Positions 40,168 to 50,539 of a DNA stretch of 64,000 nucleotides are shown here, piece by piece (position 1 is the stretch's first letter; each line of letters starts with the position of its first letter). The DNA comes from Marinobacter caseinilyticus (GTDB taxonomy: Bacteria > Pseudomonadota > Gammaproteobacteria > Pseudomonadales > Oleiphilaceae): NCBI RefSeq assembly GCF_011074955.1, contig NZ_WUQJ01000028.1, positions 62,001-126,000 on the forward strand. The letters run 5' to 3'. The translations under genes were made by a program, and so were the position numbers. The notes below the pieces were generated by a model. The model searched no databases and was not told the DNA's origin. It saw only the letters and a program-made list of their open reading frames with translations.

Positions 40168-41526
40168 TTGAACGACGAGTGCACCGTTATGTTGAGCGCA
40201 CCGGACTTTGTCCGGTTGCGATCCCATGCCAGTCTGGCGATTGATTTTGCCTGCCTTGGCAGCGAAGGGTCCGGTGACAACCGCGGCCATCATGAACTGT
40301 TCTCAGCCTGCGCGGTAAGCCACTACGACCTTTCGCGCGAGGATGCGTATGCCATGGCTCTTGGTGGGGCGTTGTCGGACCAATTGACAAACGTACTGCA
40401 GACCCGCGCCAGCCATTACTGTAGCGACACCACATCGGAACAACTGCCGTTCAATGGTGGCTGGATCGGCTACATCAGTTATGAGTACGGCTATCTCAAG
40501 GAAACGCGACTGTTACAACGGTGCCCGGAGATGGCCTGCCCTCTGTTTCAGGCCGGCTTATATTTGTGGGCAGCCTGTCACGATCGTGATTCCGATACAT
40601 ACACATTGTTTATCCATCCCGAGTGTCCTGATGCCACCCGCAATCAAATTCAGGAATGGCTGGACAAAGCACCCTTAAGTGAAATCACGGACTGGTCAGT
40701 CACCACCCCTTTTCAACCGACACAAAGCCGTGCCGAATTTCTTAGCCGGTTATTGATTGTAAAAGATTACATCCAGGCCGGAGACTGCTACCAGGCGAAT
40801 ATATCGCAGCAATTCCATGGTCGGTTTACCGGTGAGCCTTGGTTCGCATTCACGTCCCTCAGGACAGCACACCCGACGCCCTACAGCGCCTTCATCCGAA
40901 CCGGCCGGCAGGCGGTTATATCCATGTCGCCAGAGCGATTTCTTGCGATTCACGACGGTTGCATCCAAACCAGTCCCATTAAAGGAACGCGACCTCGAGG
41001 GACCACAGCCCTGCACGACGCCGCCTTGGCGGAAGAGTTAAAAGCCTCGTCGAAGGACCGGGCCGAGAACCTCATGATTGTCGATCTGCTTCGTAATGAC
41101 CTCAGCATCAACAGCAAACCAGGCAGTGTCCGCGTAGAGCAGTTGTTTGGTCTTGAATCCTATGAAAATGTGCATCACTTGGTGAGCCGGATCCGGAGTG
41201 AACTGAAAGACAATGTGTCGCCATTCAAGGCTTTCCTGGATGCGTTTCCAGGCGGATCCATTACCGGTGCGCCCAAAATACGGGCTATGGAGATCATTCG
41301 AGAGCTTGAGCCTCACTGGCGAGGGCCCTACTGCGGCTCGGTGTTCTATTGGGGATTGAATGGCAATCTGGACAGCAGCATCGCTATCAGGACACTGCTT
41401 TGCAAAGATCAGGATATCTGGTGTTGGGGTGGCGGTGGGATCGTCGCAGATTCGACTCCCGCTGAAGAATACGAAGAGACGCTCACCAAGGTGCGCCCCC
41501 TCATGGACTTTCTCGAAAACCTGTGA
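40168..41526 (+). CDS. pabB: Aminodeoxychorismate synthase component I
   Basis: PabB aminates chorismate to 4-amino-4-deoxychorismate for folate, with ammonia from PabA. The product shows the chorismate-binding fold: LPFNGGWIGYISYEYGYL, GDCYQANISQQFHGRF, PIKGTRPRGTTALHDAALAE and GGSITGAPKIRAMEIIRELE. PIKGT with Lys, rather than PIAGT, marks PabB rather than TrpE. I choose TTG at 40168 (452 residues) because AGAGAGG lies five bases upstream; the frame is open to a GTG at 40141 and an ATG lies at 40189. It converges on thrH with six bases between the stops. Confidence 0.92.
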   Translation: MNDECTVMLSAPDFVRLRSHASLAIDFACLGSEGSGDNRGHHELFSACAVSHYDLSREDAYAMALGGALSDQLTNVLQTRASHYCSDTTSEQLPFNGGWIGYISYEYGYLKETRLLQRCPEMACPLFQAGLYLWAACHDRDSDTYTLFIHPECPDATRNQIQEWLDKAPLSEITDWSVTTPFQPTQSRAEFLSRLLIVKDYIQAGDCYQANISQQFHGRFTGEPWFAFTSLRTAHPTPYSAFIRTGRQAVISMSPERFLAIHDGCIQTSPIKGTRPRGTTALHDAALAEELKASSKDRAENLMIVDLLRNDLSINSKPGSVRVEQLFGLESYENVHHLVSRIRSELKDNVSPFKAFLDAFPGGSITGAPKIRAMEIIRELEPHWRGPYCGSVFYWGLNGNLDSSIAIRTLLCKDQDIWCWGGGGIVADSTPAEEYEETLTKVRPLMDFLENL

Positions 41527-41532
41527 CGCTTC

Positions 41533-42147
41533 TTATCCGTTGTGAATCTGGCTTGCTGCCAGGAACTGCTGCTTAAGCTCATCGAACGTGTGAACCGCTG
41601 GAAATTGCGGGAATTCGTCAATGACGTTTTTGGGGGCGTGGAAAAGGATGCCCGCTTCCGCCTGCTTGAGCATGGTCGTGTCGTTGTAGGAGTCACCTGC
41701 TGCAATAACACGGTAGTTAAGCAACTGAAACGCCCTTACAGACTGGCGCTTCGGGTCCCGCTGACGCAGGAGGTAATTCGTAATCCGGCCGTCTGCATTG
41801 ACTTCAAGTTTATGACACAGCAATGCGGGGAAGCCGAGCTTTGCCATCAACGGCATGGCAAACTCATAAAAGGTGTCGGACAGAATCACCACCTGGAACC
41901 GTTCTCGCAACCAGTCCAGAAATTCCCCGGCGCCTTCCAGTGGATCCAGTTCTCCGATCACTTCCTGAATGGCAGGTAAACCATAGCCGTGTTCATCCAG
42001 CAGTCTCAGGCGCTGTTTCATCAAAACATCGTAATCAGGAATATCCCGCGTCGTGGCCTTGAGTTCCTCAATACCGGTTTTTTCTGCGAATGCGATCCAG
42101 ATCTCCGGGATCAATACCCCTTCAAGGTCAAGGCAGGCAAGTTCCAC
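41533..42147 (-). CDS. thrH: Bifunctional phosphoserine phosphatase/homoserine phosphotransferase
   Basis: ThrH is a HAD-superfamily enzyme first found in Pseudomonas that dephosphorylates phosphoserine and can transfer the phosphate to homoserine. The 204-residue product starts MELACLDLEGVLIPEIWIAF; the nucleophile is Asp7, and Glu9 replaces the usual second Asp, as in ThrH. VVILSDTFYEFAMPLM (motif II), DPKRQSVRAFQLLNYRVIAA (motif III with Lys) and GDSYNDTTML (motif IV) follow. GTG is the start, six bases after AGGAG. Confidence 0.94.
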   Translation of the reverse strand: MELACLDLEGVLIPEIWIAFAEKTGIEELKATTRDIPDYDVLMKQRLRLLDEHGYGLPAIQEVIGELDPLEGAGEFLDWLRERFQVVILSDTFYEFAMPLMAKLGFPALLCHKLEVNADGRITNYLLRQRDPKRQSVRAFQLLNYRVIAAGDSYNDTTMLKQAEAGILFHAPKNVIDEFPQFPAVHTFDELKQQFLAASQIHNG

Positions 42148-42342
42148 AATCGTCTCCTGATGGTTAGGTTGTCGGTGAATCGTCGTTGAGTGACGGCGGT
42201 TCGGGTGCGGCTATGATAAGAAAAACGGCCAACAATTGCATCGCTGATTCGTATGGGTATAACGATAGATGCCCAGATTCCTTCAGCCTGACCACAGACG
42301 GTGGTAGATTTGTTACAAAATTTCTCGGATTCAAGGGCACTT

Positions 42343-43065
42343 ATGACCGATATCGACCAACTGAACCGCGACCTTGCCGACCAGTCGCCCCGCGCCATCA
42401 TTAAAGCGGCACTGGCGCGATATGACAACATAGCCATTTCTTTTAGCGGTGCAGAGGATGTTGCATTGATTGAACTGGCCCACAAAATGACCGACAACCT
42501 CCAGGTATTCACGCTGGACACGGGCAGACTCCACCCCGAAACCTACGAGTTCATCGACAAAGTTTCCCGGCACTACGGTATCAAAATTGAAGTCCTGTTC
42601 CCGGATGCGGGCGAAGTGGAAGCCTTGGTGACCAAGAAAGGCCTGTTCAGTTTTTATGAGGATGGGCATTCGGAGTGTTGCGGTATCCGCAAGGTAAACC
42701 CGTTACGGCGCAAGCTGGCAACCGTGGATGCCTGGATCACCGGCCAGCGTCATGACCAGAGCCCCGACACGCGAAACGACGTGCCGGTCGTTCAGCGCGA
42801 CCAGGCGTTTTCAACTGACACCAGGACTCTGGTCAAATTTAACCCCCTGGCGAACTGGTCATCGAAAGAAGTCTGGGATTATATCCGTATGACGGAGGCA
42901 CCCTTTAACAGCCTGCATGAGAAGGGTTTTGTCAGCATTGGTTGCCAGCCCTGCACACGTCCAATCCTACCGGGACAGCACGAACGTGAAGGGCGCTGGT
43001 GGTGGGAAGAGGCCACCAAAAAAGAATGTGGCCTGCACGCCGGTAATGTCATTGCCCACGACTGA
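42343..43065 (+). CDS. cysH: Adenylylsulfate/phosphoadenylylsulfate reductase, iron-sulfur type
   Basis: CysH reduces activated sulfate to sulfite in assimilation. The 240-residue protein has [14 protein letters not shown] (PP-loop), [13 protein letters not shown] with Cys112-Cys113, and [10 protein letters not shown] with Cys201-Cys204. This is the CC...CxxC set that holds a 4Fe-4S cluster in APS reductases (absent from E. coli CysH). The catalytic Cys229 lies in KKECGLH. By these cysteines the substrate is APS, as in Pseudomonas. The ATG at 42343 follows AGGG. It converges with cysB, the regulator of the pathway. Confidence 0.95.
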   Translation: MTDIDQLNRDLADQSPRAIIKAALARYDNIAISFSGAEDVALIELAHKMTDNLQVFTLDTGRLHPETYEFIDKVSRHYGIKIEVLFPDAGEVEALVTKKGLFSFYEDGHSECCGIRKVNPLRRKLATVDAWITGQRHDQSPDTRNDVPVVQRDQAFSTDTRTLVKFNPLANWSSKEVWDYIRMTEAPFNSLHEKGFVSIGCQPCTRPILPGQHEREGRWWWEEATKKECGLHAGNVIAHD

Positions 43066-43099
43066 GCGAGTCAGCGGTGGTGTGCTGGGACATCGCCGC

Positions 43100-44386
<1,287 letters not shown>

Positions 44387-47074
44387 ATGCTTCTTACGAC
44401 GAAGTTTTTGCCACCAGCGCCAGATGCACGGGCAGTCCAGAGAGACCGGCTCCAGCAATGGCTTGCGCCCAGAGCCAACAAGAGGCTCAACCTGGTTGTT
44501 GCACCTGCGGGGTTTGGCAAGACGACGTTGGTGAACCAGTGGTGCGGTCAATCCGACCAACCTGTCTCCTGGTTATCCCTCGATGAGAACGATGACGACC
44601 CTCGGCGTTTTTGGCAGTATGTAACGGGTGCCTTTGCCCATAGCGGCCTTGAGGCACTGGATGATTGCCGGCAATTGCTCAGTAGTTGCTCGATCCCGGA
44701 GCTGGAAGGCGCCATAACAGCACTACTCAATGCGTTGGCAGCGGCCCCTGAAAATCATCGGATACTGGTGCTTGACGATTATCACCTGATCGGTGATACC
44801 CGCATACACCGTCAGCTCAGCTTTTTTGTCGACTACTTACCACCTTCAATAACACTTGTGTTGGCATCACGTATTGAGCCGGACTTGCCGATCGCCCGTT
44901 GGCGAGTAAGACAGTGGGTCGATGAGATTCACCCGCAAATGCTGGCGTTCTCGGAAGATGAATGCCGAAGGTTTTTTGAAGATTATATGTCACTTACCCT
45001 GTCTGCCGAGGACGCCCGACAGGTATGGCAGCGGACAGAAGGATGGGTGGCCGCCATGCAACTGGCGGCATTGTCTGGAAAAGAGCTCGCAGCTGCCACT
45101 GGCCAAAACAGCCCCCCTATCCATGTCGACAGCCGTCAGATCAGCGAATACGTGCTCTCCGAAGTACTCGAACAGCAGACTCAGGATGTCCATCGTTTTC
45201 TACTCGATACCGCTGGCTGCCCACGCCTCTGTGCCTCCTTGTGTAACCACGTGAGGGATCGCGAAGACAGCCAGGAATTGCTGGAACTGCTGACTCGTCA
45301 GAACCTGTTTCTTATTCCTTTGGACACCCAAGGAGAATGGTTTCGGTATCACGACCTGTTTCGTGAAGCGCTGCTTCAGCGCGTCCGGCAAACCGAATCC
45401 AAAAAACTGGCAGACCGGCAGTCACTTGCTATTCAATGGCTGTTGGAACACGACCACATTCAGGAAGGCATCAGCCAAATCGTCCAGCGCAAAGACTGGC
45501 CCTGGCTTGCCAAAGTGCTTGAGCAGCATGGTAACAACCTGATCCACGGCGGGTTTCATTTGCCGGTTCTGGACTGGCTGCAGGTACTGCCGGCAGACGT
45601 GGTTCAGGACAGCCCAAGACTGATGATGCTGCACATATGGGCGCTGTTTTTTGCGAACAGAGTTGACCGGATTGAGCCACTGCTCAACCCACTGGAGGAT
45701 ATGCTTGACCATCGAGTCGCTGACTCACATCCGGATGCGGAAGGCGCGCTGGGATTACAGAGCGAACTGTCCCTGATGCGATCCTACCTGGCCCGATCCA
45801 GAAGTGACGATCAAAGTGCCAGCGACCTCACTCAACAAGTGCTTCGTGATATCGACCACACGAAAATACCATTGAAATCGGTTACTTATTACGGTGTTGG
45901 CCTCGACTACTTTGGGAAAGGCGAACTCGCATCGGCGGAAGAAGCCCTTAAATCGGCCGTTGATTACGGGGAGCTCGAACGCAAACCCTCTACCGTACTA
46001 TCCAGTGGTGGCTTACTGGCGTGGATTCAGTTTAACCGTGGCGACATTGAGCTGGCATTGACCACTTGCACGTCTGTGCGCGATTGGGTTGACCGTTATT
46101 ACAACGACCCCAAACAACCCAGGCTAATATCCTGCTGGCAAAACAGCGCGCTGGTGGAGATATACCGGGAACGTAATGAACCCGAGCTTGCCGCATCCTA
46201 TCTGGCGCCATTGCTCAGTCATGTTGAAAACGGCACCGAGCCTGGACAACACGTCATCATTCAATACGTGCGAGCGCACCTGGCCTTTAGCCAGGGTCAC
46301 TACCAGGATGCCCTGGCGGCCCTGGAAGATGCGGAGCTGGTAGCCGAGCGCCGGCGAAAACACATTGTGTTCGAACCGCCCAGCTGTGCAGCGCTCAAAG
46401 CCCGCTGCTTTCTCGCCCTGGGGACGACCGAACGGGCAATGGAATGGCTTGCGGTTCGAGAGTTGGCTCAACCTAAAAACCCGTTGAATCGAGAACAGAG
46501 TGACATCAGTGCCGCTCGCGTACTGATCGCCGTCGGTGAGCCTAAAAAAGCGATTGGCCTGCTTGCACCGCTGCGGCTGAGTACTGAGCACAGTCAGCAC
46601 GACCGCCATTTGATTGAAGTGCTTGTGACCTATGCAGAAGCGCTGAATGCCGAAGGCTATGTCGCCGATGCCGATGCCATGCTTGCCCAAGGGCTTAGAC
46701 GTGCTGCCAGTGCGGGTTTCATGAGAATGTTTGCCGAAGAAAGCGCTGGTGTAAAAAGCATGATCATGCGCCTGCCCGGCAGTGACATTCCTGAAGCCTG
46801 GTTCAACCAACTGAAGTCCATGCTCTCACAGCAGGCGCCTCAGCCGAACAATCAGGACACCTCATCCCACAATGCGTTAATTGAACCGCTTAGCGCACGA
46901 GAACAGGAGGTTTTGTCGCTGATTCACGAAGGTCTGGCCAATAAGGATATCGCACTTCACATGAAGGTGGCGGCAACCACGGTCAAAGCACACATCCGCA
47001 ACCTGTATGGCAAACTGGATGTCGGCAGCCGAACCGAAGCGCTGGCAAGAGCTCGACAGTTGGGGCTGCTGTAA
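44387..47074 (+). CDS. MalT-like large LuxR-family ATP-dependent regulator
   Basis: The 895-residue protein has the MalT/LAL layout. LLTTKFLPPAPDARAVQRDR opens it, then a P-loop APAGFGKTTLVNQWC near 40-50 and Walker B ILVLDDYHLIGD near 125-136. A winged helix and a long TPR-like superhelix (about 340-800) follow, and a C-terminal LuxR helix-turn-helix at about 830-895 (LSAREQEVLSLIHEGLANKD, then VKAHIRNLYGKL). Such proteins multimerise with ATP and a small inducer. No catabolic operon is adjacent, so the target is unknown; AlkS-type hydrocarbon regulators share this architecture. Confidence 0.92.
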   Translation: MLLTTKFLPPAPDARAVQRDRLQQWLAPRANKRLNLVVAPAGFGKTTLVNQWCGQSDQPVSWLSLDENDDDPRRFWQYVTGAFAHSGLEALDDCRQLLSSCSIPELEGAITALLNALAAAPENHRILVLDDYHLIGDTRIHRQLSFFVDYLPPSITLVLASRIEPDLPIARWRVRQWVDEIHPQMLAFSEDECRRFFEDYMSLTLSAEDARQVWQRTEGWVAAMQLAALSGKELAAATGQNSPPIHVDSRQISEYVLSEVLEQQTQDVHRFLLDTAGCPRLCASLCNHVRDREDSQELLELLTRQNLFLIPLDTQGEWFRYHDLFREALLQRVRQTESKKLADRQSLAIQWLLEHDHIQEGISQIVQRKDWPWLAKVLEQHGNNLIHGGFHLPVLDWLQVLPADVVQDSPRLMMLHIWALFFANRVDRIEPLLNPLEDMLDHRVADSHPDAEGALGLQSELSLMRSYLARSRSDDQSASDLTQQVLRDIDHTKIPLKSVTYYGVGLDYFGKGELASAEEALKSAVDYGELERKPSTVLSSGGLLAWIQFNRGDIELALTTCTSVRDWVDRYYNDPKQPRLISCWQNSALVEIYRERNEPELAASYLAPLLSHVENGTEPGQHVIIQYVRAHLAFSQGHYQDALAALEDAELVAERRRKHIVFEPPSCAALKARCFLALGTTERAMEWLAVRELAQPKNPLNREQSDISAARVLIAVGEPKKAIGLLAPLRLSTEHSQHDRHLIEVLVTYAEALNAEGYVADADAMLAQGLRRAASAGFMRMFAEESAGVKSMIMRLPGSDIPEAWFNQLKSMLSQQAPQPNNQDTSSHNALIEPLSAREQEVLSLIHEGLANKDIALHMKVAATTVKAHIRNLYGKLDVGSRTEALARARQLGLL

Positions 47075-47635
47075 AACGTACGGTTTATGTGAACCAGATC
47101 ACACTATAGGCCCATTTATATCGTCCACTACGCCCTTTGGACGATCCGGATACGCCCCCTACTCCTCTATGATTACTTCAACGGTGAGGGAAACCTCATC
47201 AGGAATTTGAAACTTCAGGCCTTCAAATCTCCGCTTCTGCGCTCTGTCGCGCAAGGGCTCCAGGAAAACCAGGGCCCTGTCTTCCTAAAGTGCCACCCAT
47301 TTGGGCTGGCACTTTTTTTTGTTTAACGCGAAAGGGCATCAACCCACGGTCTCTGCCAGCTGTCACCGAAGACGGCTGCGTGCCTATGTAGCCGACGCTT
47401 CAGCTTTGGAGCAGGCCCGCGGCCTGCCAGATGAACGCTCAGGACCCTGGCGGGCCCTCCGAAGTTGAAGCACCGGCTACAAAAACAATTCCTGCAGAGA
47501 CAGGCGCTCCGGCTGGACGCGGCCGTGATTCCCGGTAAAGTGCGATGACCTTTTCTGCCCACCATGGGTTTTACCGACTTTCGGTGCGTGCTACCTCGAT
47601 CGCCGTTCACCGATACCGCGGAAGACCCATCCCAA
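47075..47635. other. 561-bp gap with terminator, coding-like remnant and GC-rich palindrome
   Basis: No intact gene is supported. On the minus strand 47286-47159 reads as a 41-codon coding-like tail ending VEVIIEE and a TAG, cut off upstream by an in-frame TAG. At 47411-47427 there is a GCAGGCC/GGCCTGC palindrome. An open frame at 47323-47610 (minus) encodes an unconvincing Arg/Cys-rich peptide. The stretch may be decayed DNA or hold an unrecognised RNA. Confidence 0.4.
47287..47320 (+). terminator. Strong rho-independent terminator
   Basis: AAAGTGCCA (47287-47295) pairs with TGGCACTTT (47307-47315), with an inner CCC/GGG pairing, and the run of eight T ends at 47320. It lies 213 bp beyond the stop of the MalT-like gene, leaving either a long 3' UTR or a separate short transcript. 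Confidence 0.9.
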
Positions 47636-49804
47636 TCAGTGTTCGATCAGTCGCCGAAACGGTGGTAGCGCATCCAAAAGCAATTGCCCATAACGACGAT
47701 TAACGATGCGACGATCAAGAATGGTCACTCGGCCGGTATCGGATTCCGTTCTGAGCAGCCTACCCACCGCCTGGACAAGCTTAATGGAGGCGTCAGGGAC
47801 CGTTATTTCCATGAACGGATTGCCACCACGCCGCGTTACCCACTCGGCGAGACTGGCTTCAATCGGATCATCGGGTACTGAAAAGGGCAATCGGGTTATG
47901 ACCACATGGCTCAGATAGGTCCCGGGCAAATCAATGCCCTCGGCAAAGCTGGCGACGCCGAACAGGACGCTGGGGCGCCCCGAATCTATCCGTTCACAAT
48001 GGCGGCGCAACACTTCGCCTTTTGCCATATCGTCCTGGGTAGTAATCAGATCAGGGTATTCGGGACTCAATCGGTCCCGTACCGCGTTCATCTGTTTACG
48101 CGATGTGAACAAAACCAGTGTGGCCTTCTCCCCGGCCCACAGCTTCGGAAGCTGCTCGACCAGAGCATCGGTGAATGCGTCTACTTCGGTCGGTAGCGCC
48201 TTCATCATAGGCACCTCGACCGTGGCCATCTCGCCATATCGGAACGAACTTGGCACCACCAGGAAACGGCTCTCCTTGGGCAAGCCTGCCCTGGCCTGCA
48301 GCCGATCAAATCGACCCAGCGCCGTCAAAGTAGCACTGGTCAGAATGGCACCGTAGACACGGGACCAAAGGCGCGTATACAGCAAACTGTCAGCCAACAC
48401 CGGGCTGCTGTAGAGGGTAATGTCCTCCGCATGCTCCCATCGCTGTCGTATGGCCCACCGGGCCGGTGGCGGCCCTTTGTATTGGCTCTTTCCGCTCTCT
48501 TCCTCGGCATTCTGTTGTTTCTGTGTCCAGGCAACCCAGAGCCGGAGCTGGTCCTCGGACCGACTGTGAAAGGCGCCCAACACAGGGTACCAGGCTTCCG
48601 CCGTCGGGCGATCCACATCATTTTCTCGCTTCTCATCAAACGCTTTCTGCAATTCGTCGACCAGCACGCCAAGTTGGCGTGATAAGGCCGCGGTGGCGAT
48701 CTGAGCCGCTGCAGCCAGCTCTGATAACGCCTCCGGTAACTGCCCTTCTGGATAGCGCCACTGAGCGGTGCGGCGCTCATCGCTGAACTCCCACTCCGTA
48801 TTGCGCTCGGATTCGTCATACACCTGAACGATGACGTTATCCAAATCACGCCCGGCGCTGCTTATTTTGTCGATCGTCTTGGCGGCCAGGGTGCCCGGTG
48901 TCAGATAAGGCGGCATTTTCGCCAACGCCTGTGATAATTGCTTCAACCATTGACGGGTGCCGTTCAGCGGAACTGACGCGGCGAAGTGATTCAGGGCCTT
49001 GTCGGGCAAATGGTGGGCTTCGTCAAAAATAAACAGGGCATTCTCCGGCTCCGGCAGAATGGCTCCGCCGCCTAACGCCAAATCCGCCAACACCAGGTCG
49101 TGGTTGGCAACGATGACATCGGCATCGTCCAGGCCTTTGCGAGCCTCAAAAAACGCACAGCTGTCGAAATAACTGCAATGCCGGTTGGTGCACTGTCGGT
49201 GGTCAGTGGTGACCTGTCGCCAGGTGTCATCCGGAATCTGGCTGGGCCAGTGATCTCGATCACCATCCCATTCACGGGCTCCGTAGCGCGCCAGCATGTC
49301 CTCAAAGAATTCCCGGGTACCGGGAGCCTCATCCCGCGGCTCGTCAAGCACGAACAACGGAATGTTGTCACTGTCGCCCACGCCCTCTTCGTGCAGGCGG
49401 CTTTCAAGTCGGGACAGGCAGAGATACCGGCCACGTCCTTTAGCCAGGGTCCAGGTATAGTCCAGATTGCTGTGCCGTTTCAGGTCCGGCAAGTCCTTGT
49501 GAACGATCTGGTCCTGCAGCGCCACAGTAGCCGTGGAAATGACGAGTTTTTTCCCCAGTGCCTGTGCCACGGGAATGGCGGATATCAAATAGGCCAATGT
49601 TTTACCAGTACCGGTACCGGCCTCGACCACACAGGCCGCGGGAGCCGAAGTACGCAGACCATCGTTGGCCGTGATACCACCAATATAGCGGGCGATTTCC
49701 GCGATCATCAGCCTTTGGCCATATCGCGCTCGAATACCCTTGCCACCAAGGACATCCCGGTACGCTTGCTGAATCGACTGTTTTACTGGCTCCGCTAATG
49801 GCAT
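47636..49804 (-). CDS. dinG: ATP-dependent DNA helicase DinG (XPD-like)
   Basis: DinG is a 5'-3' iron-sulfur superfamily 2 helicase that resolves R-loops and other structures. The 722-residue protein has Walker A EAGTGTGKTLAYL near 65 and DEAH in FIFDEAHHLP near 260. The cluster cysteines lie around CLSRLESRL near 126 and in CTNRHCSYFDSC near 200. The C-terminal motifs are LFTSRKQM, LFGVASFAEGIDLPG and QAVGRLLRTESDTGRV. The ATG overlaps the gspB stop by one base (TGATG). Confidence 0.95.
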   Translation of the reverse strand: MPLAEPVKQSIQQAYRDVLGGKGIRARYGQRLMIAEIARYIGGITANDGLRTSAPAACVVEAGTGTGKTLAYLISAIPVAQALGKKLVISTATVALQDQIVHKDLPDLKRHSNLDYTWTLAKGRGRYLCLSRLESRLHEEGVGDSDNIPLFVLDEPRDEAPGTREFFEDMLARYGAREWDGDRDHWPSQIPDDTWRQVTTDHRQCTNRHCSYFDSCAFFEARKGLDDADVIVANHDLVLADLALGGGAILPEPENALFIFDEAHHLPDKALNHFAASVPLNGTRQWLKQLSQALAKMPPYLTPGTLAAKTIDKISSAGRDLDNVIVQVYDESERNTEWEFSDERRTAQWRYPEGQLPEALSELAAAAQIATAALSRQLGVLVDELQKAFDEKRENDVDRPTAEAWYPVLGAFHSRSEDQLRLWVAWTQKQQNAEEESGKSQYKGPPPARWAIRQRWEHAEDITLYSSPVLADSLLYTRLWSRVYGAILTSATLTALGRFDRLQARAGLPKESRFLVVPSSFRYGEMATVEVPMMKALPTEVDAFTDALVEQLPKLWAGEKATLVLFTSRKQMNAVRDRLSPEYPDLITTQDDMAKGEVLRRHCERIDSGRPSVLFGVASFAEGIDLPGTYLSHVVITRLPFSVPDDPIEASLAEWVTRRGGNPFMEITVPDASIKLVQAVGRLLRTESDTGRVTILDRRIVNRRYGQLLLDALPPFRRLIEH

Positions 49805-50538
49805 CAGCGGGGGCTTATCCAGTCCCGGACGACACCGACCCGGAAACGGCGGCCATCAAGGCTTAGCTCCACGCCATCGGCGGTAATCCGGTCAACCCGA
49901 ATGCCGGAGAAACTGTCCCCGGCACGGAGGTATTGGTCATTAATCATGACTCGCCGGGCCGATGGATCTGAAGCATACACGTGACTATTGAAGATAAGCG
50001 TCGGTACTCGGTGCTGAAAGGACATGGGCAACTCAACCAGGTGAGGCACTCGCTCATTGGAATTGTACGGGACAGTCGGAGGTGTCGCCGCCTTTCTGTT
50101 GCCATCGGACGTGCTCCACGATGGCACGATCATTGTGGGACGATCCTGGGTCGTATCTGGCGGCTCCACACCCTGTCCAAGCGCGTCTACCGGCTGTTCC
50201 ATCGTGGTCTTCTCTGGAGGTCTCTCTGACTCGACAGCGGGCACGGGCACGGCCACGACTTCGGCGCCGTCGAAGTCAGTGTCCTCGGTGATTTGCGAGG
50301 CTTCAGATGCCTGCCCCGATGCCAGGGATGCACCCTGAGACATAAACCCAATGCTGGGCCAGAACACAGCTGCAAGGATGATGGCATTCAGGATCAATCC
50401 ACAACCCAGCCAAACCGACACTGGAGTGCTTTTTTTCTTGGGCTGATGAATCATTTGAACTTGCTGACCAAGGTCCGGAATGCGACCTTGCTGACGTTCG
50501 CTTTCGGATTTACGAAGTGCATCCAGAATATAGGACAT
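49804..50538 (-). CDS. gspB: GspB/ExeB-type type II secretion assembly protein
   Basis: GspB partners GspA to insert the secretin through peptidoglycan in type II secretion. The 244-residue protein starts MSYILDALRKSESERQQGRI, the family hallmark. One helix follows (VSVWLGCGLILNAIILAAVF at about 38-57), then a disordered acidic/Pro/Ser region and a C-terminal T2SSB domain from about 165 (LPMSFQHRVPTLIFNSHVYA, RRVMINDQYLRAGDSFSG). It lies one base after exeA. The longer frame to 50592 lies inside exeA. The core type II secretion genes are not in this window. Confidence 0.92.
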   Translation of the reverse strand: MSYILDALRKSESERQQGRIPDLGQQVQMIHQPKKKSTPVSVWLGCGLILNAIILAAVFWPSIGFMSQGASLASGQASEASQITEDTDFDGAEVVAVPVPAVESERPPEKTTMEQPVDALGQGVEPPDTTQDRPTMIVPSWSTSDGNRKAATPPTVPYNSNERVPHLVELPMSFQHRVPTLIFNSHVYASDPSARRVMINDQYLRAGDSFSGIRVDRITADGVELSLDGRRFRVGVVRDWISPR

Positions 50539-50539
50539 A

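Noticed and set aside
47323..47610. 95-codon minus-strand frame after dinG
   Set aside because: Arg/Cys-rich composition, no Shine-Dalgarno and no family resemblance; treated as part of the non-coding gap.
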